Shown here: positions 56,756 through 64,000 of the stretch, in pieces
How positions within the stretch are numbered: the first letter of the stretch is position 1
How the letters are laid out: each line of letters starts with the position of its first letter
Assembly: GCF_009741445.1 (NCBI RefSeq)
Contig: NZ_CP046507.1
Location: 3,348,001-3,412,000, forward strand
Direction: 5' to 3'
DNA length: 64,000 nt
Origin: Mycobacterium avium subsp. avium
GTDB lineage: Bacteria > Actinomycetota > Actinomycetes > Mycobacteriales > Mycobacteriaceae
Notes under the pieces: model-generated
The model's input: only the letters and a program-made list of their open reading frames with translations
Database searches by the model: none
What the model was told of the DNA's origin: nothing
Translations under genes and position numbers: made by a program

Positions 56756-58342
56756 ATGTCCGCCCCGCCCCGCGAATCCCCCGTGCACACCGACGGCGCC
56801 GAGACCGAACGCGTGGTGCCCGTCGTCAGCCCGGGCCCGTTGGTTCCGGCGGCCGATTTCGGGCCCACCGATGACGTGCGCGGCTGGGTGGTGACCGGCG
56901 TGGTGACGCTGGTGGCGGCGGTGACCCGGTTCGTGAACCTGGGCTCGCCCACCGACGGCGGCACACCGGTTTTCGACGAAAAGCACTACGCCCCGCAGGC
57001 CTGGCAGGTGCTGCACAACCACGGGGTGGAGGACAACCCGGGGTTCGGCCTGGTGGTCCACCCGCCGGTCGGCAAGCAACTGATCGCGATCGGCGAGGCG
57101 CTCTTCGGCTACAACGGCGTCGGCTGGCGGTTCACCGGCGCGCTGCTCGGCGTGGTCATGGTGGCGCTGGTGGTGCGGATCGTGCGGCGAATCAGCCGCT
57201 CCACACTGGTCGGTGCCATCGCGGGGGTGCTGGTCATCTGCGACGGCGTCAGCTTCGTGGCGTCGCGGACCGCGCTGCTGGACGGCATCCTCACCTTCTT
57301 CGTGGTCGCGGCGTTCGGGGCGCTGATCGTCGACCGCGACCAAGTGCGACAACGCCTGCACACCGCGCTGCTGCAGGGCCGCAGCGCCGACACGGTGTGG
57401 GGTCCGCGGCTGGGCGTGCGGTGGTGGCGGTTCGGCGCCGGCGTGCTGCTCGGATTGGCTTGCGGGACAAAGTGGTCGGGCCTGTACTTCGTGCTGTTCT
57501 TCGCGGCGATGTCGCTGGCTTTCGACGTCGCCGCCCGGCGTCAGTACCAGGTGACCCGGCCTTGGCTGGGGGTGGTCCGGCGGGATCTGCTGCCCACCGG
57601 GTACGCGCTGGGGTTCATCCCCGCCGCGGTGTATCTGGCCGGCTATGCGCCCTGGTTCGCCTCCGAGACGGCCATCGATCGGCACGAGGTGGGCCAGACC
57701 ATCGGCCCGCGTTCGGTGCTGCCGCTGCCCGACGCCATCCGATCGCTATGGCACTACACCGCCAAGGCTTTTCAGTTCCACGCCGGCTTGACGAACTCCG
57801 CCGGCAATTACCACCCATGGGAATCCAAACCGTGGAGCTGGCCGATGTCGTTACGGCCGGTGCTGTATGCCATCGACGAGCAGAACGTCCCGGGCTGCGG
57901 CGCGCAATCGTGCGTCAAGGCCGAGATGCTGGTGGGCACCCCAGCGATGTGGTGGCTGGCCGTGCCGGTGCTGGTTTTCGCGCTCTGGCGCATGCTGGTT
58001 CGCCGCGACTGGCGCTACGCCGCGGTGCTGGTCGGGTATTGCGCGGGCTGGCTGCCTTGGTTCGCCGACATCGACCGGCAGATGTATTTCTTCTACGCGG
58101 CGACGATGGCGCCGTTCCTGGCCATGGCCATCGCGCTGATCTGCGGCGACATTCTTTACGCGCCCACCGCTACGGGCATGCTGCGGGCGAACTCCGAGCG
58201 GCGCACCCTGGGGCTGATCGCGGTCTGCTGCTACGTGGCGTTGGTGGTGACCAACTTCGCCTGGCTGTTCCCGGTGCTCACCGGTCTGCCGATCTCGCAG
58301 CAGACCTGGAACATGGAGATCTGGCTGCCCAGCTGGCGTTAG
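56756..58342 (+). CDS. Protein O-mannosyltransferase (GT39)
   Basis: Membrane enzyme that transfers mannose from decaprenyl-phosphomannose to Ser/Thr of exported proteins while they cross by Sec. 528 residues, slightly longer at the N-terminus than M. tuberculosis Rv1002c. The catalytic Asp-Glu is in the first outer loop (PVFDEKHYAPQAWQVL), and around ten or more membrane helices follow (ALLGVVMVALVVRIV; GVLLGLACGTKWSGLYFVLF; YAALVGYCAG-like segment near 440). The C-terminal GT39 region includes ESKPWSWPMSLRPVLY. It starts at an ATG 25 bp from rsmI on the other strand. Confidence 0.94.
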   Translation: MSAPPRESPVHTDGAETERVVPVVSPGPLVPAADFGPTDDVRGWVVTGVVTLVAAVTRFVNLGSPTDGGTPVFDEKHYAPQAWQVLHNHGVEDNPGFGLVVHPPVGKQLIAIGEALFGYNGVGWRFTGALLGVVMVALVVRIVRRISRSTLVGAIAGVLVICDGVSFVASRTALLDGILTFFVVAAFGALIVDRDQVRQRLHTALLQGRSADTVWGPRLGVRWWRFGAGVLLGLACGTKWSGLYFVLFFAAMSLAFDVAARRQYQVTRPWLGVVRRDLLPTGYALGFIPAAVYLAGYAPWFASETAIDRHEVGQTIGPRSVLPLPDAIRSLWHYTAKAFQFHAGLTNSAGNYHPWESKPWSWPMSLRPVLYAIDEQNVPGCGAQSCVKAEMLVGTPAMWWLAVPVLVFALWRMLVRRDWRYAAVLVGYCAGWLPWFADIDRQMYFFYAATMAPFLAMAIALICGDILYAPTATGMLRANSERRTLGLIAVCCYVALVVTNFAWLFPVLTGLPISQQTWNMEIWLPSWR

Positions 58343-58355
58343 CTTCTGCGCCTTG

Positions 58356-58418
58356 CCGCGAGAGTGCAACTACCGACGGCGCCACTCGGGAAACGCGTTG
58401 CCAGTTGCACTTTCGCGG
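58356..58418. terminator. Hairpin between pmt and arcA
   Basis: CCGCGAGAGTGCAACT and AGTTGCACTTTCGCGG form a 16-bp stem with one G-U pair around a 31-nt loop. It fills the 81-bp gap between two convergent genes. Confidence 0.75.
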
Positions 58419-58423
58419 TGCCG

Positions 58424-59632
58424 TCACAGCGGGTCGCGCGCGACCGGGCACGACATGCAGCGGGGGCCGCCGCGACCGGTGCCCAACTCCGATCCCGCGA
58501 TCGTCAACACCTCGATGCCGGCCTCCTGCAGGCGCATGTTGGTTTGCGCGTTGCGCTCATAGGCGACGACGACGCCGGGTGACAGCGCCAGCGTGTTGTT
58601 GCCGTCGTCCCACTGCTCGCGTTCGGCGATGACGGGATCCAGCCCGGTATCGATCACCCGCAGTTTGTCGATTCCCATCGCCGTGGCCGCGGCCTCCAAG
58701 AAGGGGGCCTCGCTGATCTCAACGCCGGACGGGGTGCGCTGGATGGTGAACGCCGAGAGCGCGTCGACGACGTTGGCGTACATCACCACGGTGTCGGTGT
58801 CGACCATCGTGCACACCGTGTCCAGGTGCATCTGCGCGCGCCGCTGGGCGATCGGCACGGCCAGCACGGTGTGCGCCAGATCGTCGTCGAATAGGCTGCG
58901 GGCCAACGCTTCCGCACCGGCCGGCGTGGTCCGCTCCCCCACCCCGACCGCGACCACGCCCGGCGCCAGCAGCAGCACGTCGCCGCCCTCAACTGGGGCG
59001 GTGCGCGATTCGTAGGCCCGCCGCACCCCGGTGAACCGCGGGTGATGGGCATAGATGAGATCGGTCAACGAGGCCTCGCGGACCCGGGCCCGCAGCGCCA
59101 GCGTCGGAATCACCACCCGGGGGCCGATCCAGATCGACGAGTCGCGGGTGAACACCAAATTGGGCAGCGGGTCGATGACGAAGTCGCCGCCGTGGTGCAT
59201 GCGCAGCACCAGCGACACGTCGGTGCGCGTATCGGCCGGCAACTCGTTGAACGTCATCCCCGCCATCAACACCTGGGCCAGCCGGGCCGGCTCCAGCCCG
59301 CGAAGGTAGGCCGAAAGCTCTTGCGCCAGAGGCACTCCCAGCCGTCGCGCATCGACCGCTGCGGCGACCCCCTGCATTCGCGCGGCCCCGCTGTGCGTCA
59401 GCGCCTCGGTGAGCAGATCCGACAGCAACAACACCTCGACCCCGCGCGAGCGCAACAGCTCGGCGAACTGGTCGTGCTCTTCTTGTGCGCGGGCCACCCA
59501 CGGCAGGCCGTCGAAGAGCAGCTGGTCGACGTTGCGCGGGTTGAGCCGCAGCAGCTCGCCGCCCGGGCGGTGCAGGATGACCACCCGCAGCGCGCCCACC
59601 TCGGAATTGGTGCCCAGCTCGACCACGCCCAC
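58424..59632 (-). CDS. arcA: Arginine deiminase
   Basis: Hydrolyses arginine to citrulline and ammonia. The product of about 402 residues has the guanidino-modifying fold: [19 protein letters not shown] opening ([16 protein letters not shown]), [63 protein letters not shown], and the nucleophilic Cys in [18 protein letters not shown] 59632 gives a length equal to the M. tuberculosis protein (Rv1001); ATG 59665 would add 11 residues. No arcB or arcD gene is adjacent, so a full ATP-yielding deiminase pathway is not encoded here. Confidence 0.94.
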   Translation of the reverse strand: MGVVELGTNSEVGALRVVILHRPGGELLRLNPRNVDQLLFDGLPWVARAQEEHDQFAELLRSRGVEVLLLSDLLTEALTHSGAARMQGVAAAVDARRLGVPLAQELSAYLRGLEPARLAQVLMAGMTFNELPADTRTDVSLVLRMHHGGDFVIDPLPNLVFTRDSSIWIGPRVVIPTLALRARVREASLTDLIYAHHPRFTGVRRAYESRTAPVEGGDVLLLAPGVVAVGVGERTTPAGAEALARSLFDDDLAHTVLAVPIAQRRAQMHLDTVCTMVDTDTVVMYANVVDALSAFTIQRTPSGVEISEAPFLEAAATAMGIDKLRVIDTGLDPVIAEREQWDDGNNTLALSPGVVVAYERNAQTNMRLQEAGIEVLTIAGSELGTGRGGPRCMSCPVARDPL

Positions 59633-59715
59633 AGGTTCAACCGTAGCGGCGCGCAGGGGCGGCATGGGCCGTCACACGCCCGCCGCCGCCGCCTCAGGAT
59701 CGAACGGATGTGCGA

Positions 59716-59721
59716 TAAACT
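59716..59721 (+). promoter_or_regulatory. -10 element for a leaderless transcript
   Basis: TAAACT (TANNNT) ends exactly 7 nt before GTG 59729, the spacing at which mycobacterial transcription starts on the first base of the start codon. Confidence 0.6.
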
Positions 59722-59728
59722 GGGTCGC

Positions 59729-60325
59729 GTGGAGATCGCGGTTCAAGGCTCCCTGTTCCAGCACACCGAGCGCCGGCAGCTCGGCGACGGCGCCTTCATC
59801 GAAATCCGCGCCGGCTGGCTCACCGACGCCGATGATCTGCTCGATGCCCTGCTGTCGACGGTGCCGTGGCGGGAGGAACGCCGGCAGATGTACGACCGGG
59901 TGGTCGACGTGCCGCGGCTGGTGAGCTTTCACGACCTCACGGTCGACGAGCCGCCGCATCCGATGCTGTCCCGGCTGCGCCGCCGGCTCAACGACATCTA
60001 CGCCGGCGAACTCGGCGAGCCGTTCACCACGGTGGGGTTGTGCTGTTATCGGGACGGCTCGGACAGCGTGGCCTGGCATGGCGACACCATCGGCCGCAGC
60101 AGTTCCGAGGACACCATGGTGGCGATCGTCAGCCTGGGCGCCACCCGCGCGTTCGCGCTGCGGCGCCGCGGCGGCGGCCCGTCGCTGCGGCTGCCGCAGG
60201 CGCACGGGGACCTGCTGGTGATGGGCGGCTCGTGCCAGCGCACCTGGGAGCATGCCGTGCCCAAGACGACGGCGCCGGTCGGGCCGCGGGTGAGCATCCA
60301 ATTCCGCCCGCGCGGCGTGCGCTGA
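59729..60325 (+). CDS. AlkB-like 2-oxoglutarate/Fe(II) dioxygenase
   Basis: 198-residue enzyme of the AlkB/ALKBH family, likely demethylating alkylated DNA or RNA bases. The facial triad is visible as WHGDTIG (His and Asp) and WEHAVPK (His), with the 2-oxoglutarate Arg residues in RVSIQFRPRG. YRDGSDSVAWHGD and LPQAHGDLLVMGG are typical. The start GTG is chosen because a -10 sits 7 nt before it and there is no ribosome site, so the mRNA is probably leaderless; ATG 59708 would lie inside the promoter. Equivalent to Rv1000c. Divergent from arcA by 96 bp. Confidence 0.9.
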   Translation: MEIAVQGSLFQHTERRQLGDGAFIEIRAGWLTDADDLLDALLSTVPWREERRQMYDRVVDVPRLVSFHDLTVDEPPHPMLSRLRRRLNDIYAGELGEPFTTVGLCCYRDGSDSVAWHGDTIGRSSSEDTMVAIVSLGATRAFALRRRGGGPSLRLPQAHGDLLVMGGSCQRTWEHAVPKTTAPVGPRVSIQFRPRGVR

Positions 60326-60979
60326 CTATTGAGCACGCACCGATGCCACCGCTTTGACGAGCAGGTCGCGCGCGCGTTGGGTGTCGACGGGAGCAACGGG
60401 CTGGTTCGGGATCACCAGCGGGTTGGCGATGACGATCACCTGGTAGTCGCCGAATTGCGCGGAGTAGTCGTACAGTTCGCCGGTGCGCGGGCCGCCGGGT
60501 GTCAGCGCCTGCAGCACCCGGTGCACGCCCAGTGTGCGCGCGCTGTCGATCTGCGGCGCGTCGACCACTTGCACACCGCCGCGCAGTTGCGCACCGGAGA
60601 AGGTGACTTTGGCGCAGTCCTTCCCGGGGTCGTTGAACGGCAAGGCTTTTGAGGTCTCGAGCGCGATCACCACGAAGCGGTTGCCGCGGCCCTCGGCGGT
60701 CACCGCGGCCATGTTGCCCTGCAGATCGGCCGGCAGATCCGGCCCGCTCGCCACTTTCGCGCACTGGGCGGGGTCGAAGGTCAGGCCGTCGGGCAGCTTG
60801 CGGCCGGCCAGCAGCTTGGGGTCGATGCCGCGTTCGCCGGTGTCGCTGACCTTGTAGTCGGGTCCGAAGCTGGGTTTCACCTCGGCGACCTTGGCGATGT
60901 CCACCTTCGCCGGGTGAGTGGCCGATGAGCAGCCGGCCAGGACGCAGACAGCGGCCACCGCGCGCAACAGCTTGGACAT
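60326..60979 (-). CDS. Lipoprotein, DUF5642-like (first of two)
   Basis: 217-residue predicted lipoprotein: MSKLLRAVAAVCVLAGCSS gives a short signal peptide with lipobox LAGC. The mature domain contains FDPAQCAKVA and a second Cys in GKDCAKVTFSG, perhaps a disulphide, then DYSAQFGDYQVIVIANPLVI and a helical end VAPVDTQRARDLLVKAVASV. Function unknown. Its stop abuts the AlkB stop. It resembles the next gene upstream in size, order of motifs and C-terminal helix, so the two are tandem paralogues; M. tuberculosis Rv0999 is the likely counterpart. Confidence 0.8.
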   Translation of the reverse strand: MSKLLRAVAAVCVLAGCSSATHPAKVDIAKVAEVKPSFGPDYKVSDTGERGIDPKLLAGRKLPDGLTFDPAQCAKVASGPDLPADLQGNMAAVTAEGRGNRFVVIALETSKALPFNDPGKDCAKVTFSGAQLRGGVQVVDAPQIDSARTLGVHRVLQALTPGGPRTGELYDYSAQFGDYQVIVIANPLVIPNQPVAPVDTQRARDLLVKAVASVRAQ

Positions 60980-61006
60980 CGTGGCCAATCTACCCAAGCG
61001 GGTGGC

Positions 61007-61696
61007 TCAGCTGCGCAACGTGGACACCGTTTTGGCGAGCAGATCCGCGGCGAACTGCGGTGGCAGCACCGGAACCGCCGCGCCGGGATCGGTGGTCAGG
61101 GTGGTGAAGGCGTAGTAGTCGCCCAGATAGGCGATGAATGTGTAGCTGCGCGAATCGATTTCGGTGCCCGATTCGACCGATGAGGTGATGTCGGCCACCA
61201 TGCCCAGGGTTTCGACGCCGTCGATGTGTGGGCCGTCGGTGAGGCGGACGCGGACGGTGGTGTGCCCGGCGGTCTCGGACCACTGCTGGCACGCGCCGAG
61301 CAGATCCCGCGGAAAGTCCACGGGCTCCGGCAAAGCCACCACCACCGCGTCGACGATCCCGCCGCTGCCCGACCCCGACACGCCCTGCGCCGACTGGTCG
61401 CGTCCGTTGCCGGGGTCGGCCAGGACGGCGCATCGGGGCGGCTTGGCCCGCGCGTCGGCGGCCAGGCCCCAGATCACCTTCGGTGCGGCGGCGACGGGAA
61501 TTCCCGTCGTCACCTCGTAGCCCGGCGGCAGGTCGCGGACCACCCGCTTGATGTTGGCGGGGTTGACGGCGGCCGTGTTGCTCGGCGGCGATTGTGCCGG
61601 TGCGGCCGGCGGTTTGGGCGCGGGCGGGTGAGCGCACCCGGCGACCATCAGCGTGAGCACGGTGGTCACCGCCGGGCCAATCCCGAACGGCCGCAT
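61007..61696 (-). CDS. Lipoprotein, DUF5642-like (second of two)
   Basis: 229-residue predicted lipoprotein: MRPFGIGPAVTTVLTLMVAG then C, lipobox VAGC, followed by a Pro-rich linker. The mature part has PRCAVLADP and LLGACQQWSE as the two Cys positions, and YTFIAYLGDYYAFTTLTTDP near the end parallels the DYSAQFGDYQVIVIANP block of the neighbour. ATG 61696 starts the signal peptide; the open frame runs 30 codons further without a ribosome site. 27 nt separate it from the next lipoprotein gene, so they are probably co-transcribed. Confidence 0.8.
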   Translation of the reverse strand: MRPFGIGPAVTTVLTLMVAGCAHPPAPKPPAAPAQSPPSNTAAVNPANIKRVVRDLPPGYEVTTGIPVAAAPKVIWGLAADARAKPPRCAVLADPGNGRDQSAQGVSGSGSGGIVDAVVVALPEPVDFPRDLLGACQQWSETAGHTTVRVRLTDGPHIDGVETLGMVADITSSVESGTEIDSRSYTFIAYLGDYYAFTTLTTDPGAAVPVLPPQFAADLLAKTVSTLRS

Positions 61697-61788
61697 CAGG
61701 AGTTGATAGCACAGGACGCCGCCATATCCAGCCCTGCCACGCCAAAGTCTGGGCCTGCCGTCACCCGAGTGCAAGCACGACGTCACTT

Positions 61789-61824
61789 TCGAACGCGCTA
61801 CCGCAGGCGCTAGCGGATTCGAAC
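61789..61824 (-). terminator. Hairpin downstream of the acetyltransferase gene
   Basis: TTCGAACGCGCTA and TAGCGGATTCGAA pair at 11 of 13 positions around a 10-nt loop, about 50 nt past the stop of the acetyltransferase gene. Confidence 0.5.
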
Positions 61825-61874
61825 GTCACCTCATGGTCGGCAGACAGGGCGTGCTCGCGCACCACGCCGGCGGC

Positions 61875-62993
<1,119 letters not shown>

Positions 62994-63033
62994 TTATGAG
63001 CAGGTCACGACCGCGGCAAGCAGGCAGCGCCGA

Positions 63034-63600
63034 TCACCCGGCAGGCGGGGTTTTTCCGGCATTCAGGATGAGTTCGACGGCCGCGGCCAGGTCGTCGACC
63101 ACGAAATCGGCCTCTGCGACGGCCTGCCGAGCGCCGGGGCGGATCAGAATGGTCTTCGTTCCGGCCGCGCGGCCCGCCACCATGTCGACGTCGCTGTCGC
63201 CGATCATGACGGAAGCGGCCAAATCCACGTCGTGCTCGGCCGCCGCGCGCAACAGCATGCCGGGGCCGGGTTTGCGGCAGTCGCAGCTGTTCGCGGGGTG
63301 CGGGCAGTGGTAAGCGGCATCGACGCGCGCGCCCCGGTCGGCGAGCAGTCGTATCAGCCGGTCGTGTACGGCGGCGAAATCGGCCGGCGCCGCCGTCGGC
63401 TCGGAGAGCCAGCGCTGATTGGTGACCAGCACGGTCCGCAGGCCCGCGGCGTTCAGCGCGGCTAGCGCCCGGGCCGCACCGGGCAACAGCACCAGCTCGG
63501 CCGGGGACCTGATGTACTCGCCCTCGGCGGCCTTGACGTTGACGGTGCCGTCGCGGTCCAGGAAAACCGTGCGGACGTCGCGCAGCTCGGGTGCGGGCAT
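63034..63600 (-). CDS. gmhB: HAD phosphatase, D-glycero-D-manno-heptose-1,7-bisphosphate 7-phosphatase-like
   Basis: 188-residue HAD enzyme of the GmhB/HisB-N type: nucleophile motif VFLDRDGTVN at the N-terminus, VLVTNQRWLS (motif II Thr), a Cys/His zinc loop HCPHPANSCDCRKPGPGML, which is diagnostic of GmhB, and GDSDVDMVAGRAAG (motif IV). It removes the C7 phosphate during synthesis of GDP- or ADP-heptose. ATG 63600 gives MPAPELRDVRTVFLDRDG. The gene follows gmhA by 8 nt, so they form an operon. Confidence 0.88.
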   Translation of the reverse strand: MPAPELRDVRTVFLDRDGTVNVKAAEGEYIRSPAELVLLPGAARALAALNAAGLRTVLVTNQRWLSEPTAAPADFAAVHDRLIRLLADRGARVDAAYHCPHPANSCDCRKPGPGMLLRAAAEHDVDLAASVMIGDSDVDMVAGRAAGTKTILIRPGARQAVAEADFVVDDLAAAVELILNAGKTPPAG

Positions 63601-63608
63601 CGTCGCGG

Positions 63609-64000
63609 TCAGGACGGCCGGGGAAACAGTGCCGCTTCGACCATTTCGCAAATCGAATGCCCCAGGTGCAGGCTCGCTTCCTGGATCCGGCCGGTGTCGT
63701 CGCTGGGGATTCGGATGCAGATCTGCGCGACGTCGGCCACCTTGCCGCCGCCCGCACCGGTGAGGGTGACGGTCGTCATCCCGGCCTGGCGGGCGGCCTC
63801 GAGCGCGCGAACGACGTTGGCGGAGTTGCCCGATGTGGTCAGTCCGACCACCACGTCCCCGGCCCGCCCGGCGGCCAGCACCTGGCGGGCGAACACCTCG
63901 TCGTAGGAGTAGTCGTTACCGATCGCGGTGATCGCCGCGGTGGCGTCGGGAAGGCTGATGGCCGCCAGGCCCGGGCGGTCGAAAGCGAAGCGGCCCATGA
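63609..64000 (-). CDS. gmhA: Sedoheptulose-7-phosphate isomerase-like SIS protein, C-terminal part (cut by right edge)
   Basis: The visible 130 residues are the C-terminal two thirds of a GmhA-type SIS-domain isomerase, which turns sedoheptulose 7-phosphate into heptose 7-phosphate. FDRPGLAAISL and GNDYSYDEVFARQVLA match the family, VVGLTTSGNSANVVRALEAA is the phosphate-binding SIS loop, and IPSDDTGRIQEASLHLGHSI contains the catalytic Glu/His region. An ATG at 63998 is internal by comparison with other GmhA proteins; the true start lies outside the window. Confidence 0.88.
   Translation of the reverse strand, partial: MGRFAFDRPGLAAISLPDATAAITAIGNDYSYDEVFARQVLAAGRAGDVVVGLTTSGNSANVVRALEAARQAGMTTVTLTGAGGGKVADVAQICIRIPSDDTGRIQEASLHLGHSICEMVEAALFPRPS

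Overview
The window is about 68-70 % GC by eye and uses GTG/TTG starts freely. Its backbone genes match, in content and order, the Rv0998-Rv1023 segment of Mycobacterium tuberculosis H37Rv as I remember it: eno, lpqU, mazG, mfd, a TetR gene, glmU, prsA, lpqT, rplY, pth, pks16, ispE, ksgA, rpfB, tatD, metS, then pabB, rsmI, the protein O-mannosyltransferase, arcA, an AlkB-like gene, Rv0999-like lipoproteins and the cAMP-regulated acetyltransferase. With mycobacterial PPE, Rpf and LpqT-type genes present, this is a chromosomal segment of a Mycobacterium. A slow grower related to the M. avium complex fits best, but the species cannot be fixed from the sequence alone.

Left part (1-22.5 kb) is conserved housekeeping. 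Enolase (cut by the edge), a lytic transglycosylase lipoprotein, MazG and the repair translocase Mfd run leftwards. A second diaminopimelate-decarboxylase-like gene follows. Then come a TetR gene, tRNA-Gln and a rightward run glmU-prsA-arsC-lpqT-SDR-rplY-pth. The rpfB-rsmA-ispE operon (resuscitation factor, rRNA methylase, isoprenoid kinase) and pks16 run leftwards, and tatD/metS diverge from a 19-bp gap.

Middle part (22.5-52.2 kb) is a roughly 30-kb accessory block lying between metS and pabB, where M. tuberculosis has, from memory, only one or two genes. It encodes what looks like a complete lipid-linked exopolysaccharide pathway: a priming polyprenyl glycosylphosphotransferase (WbaP type), a Wzx-like flippase, a Wzy/O-antigen-ligase-like protein, a Wzz/CpsD-like chain-length protein, several GT4 transferases including a GT-A/GT-B fusion, and a split Alg13/Alg14-like transferase. 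It also holds sugar-modifying enzymes (RmlC-like epimerase, Gfo/Idh dehydrogenase, aldo/keto reductase, GMC-type oxidoreductase, FkbM methyltransferase, polysaccharide deacetylase), two paralogous lipoproteins with a glycosidase-like fold (DUF4832 type), a BcsB-like exported protein and a GGDEF-EAL cyclic-di-GMP enzyme. Two tandem gamma-butyrolactone-receptor-like TetR regulators and a PPE gene preceded by a decayed PE gene sit at its left end. The combination suggests a regulated, secreted polysaccharide in which c-di-GMP may play a part. This is the most interesting system in the window; its product is unknown.

Right part (52.4-64 kb) starts with an ECF41-type sigma factor co-transcribed with a flavin oxidoreductase behind a plausible ECF41 promoter. 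It returns to the conserved backbone (pabB, rsmI, pmt, arcA, a probably leaderless AlkB-like gene, two DUF5642-like lipoproteins, the cAMP-dependent acetyltransferase). It ends in two heptose-phosphate genes, gmhB and gmhA, the latter cut by the edge.
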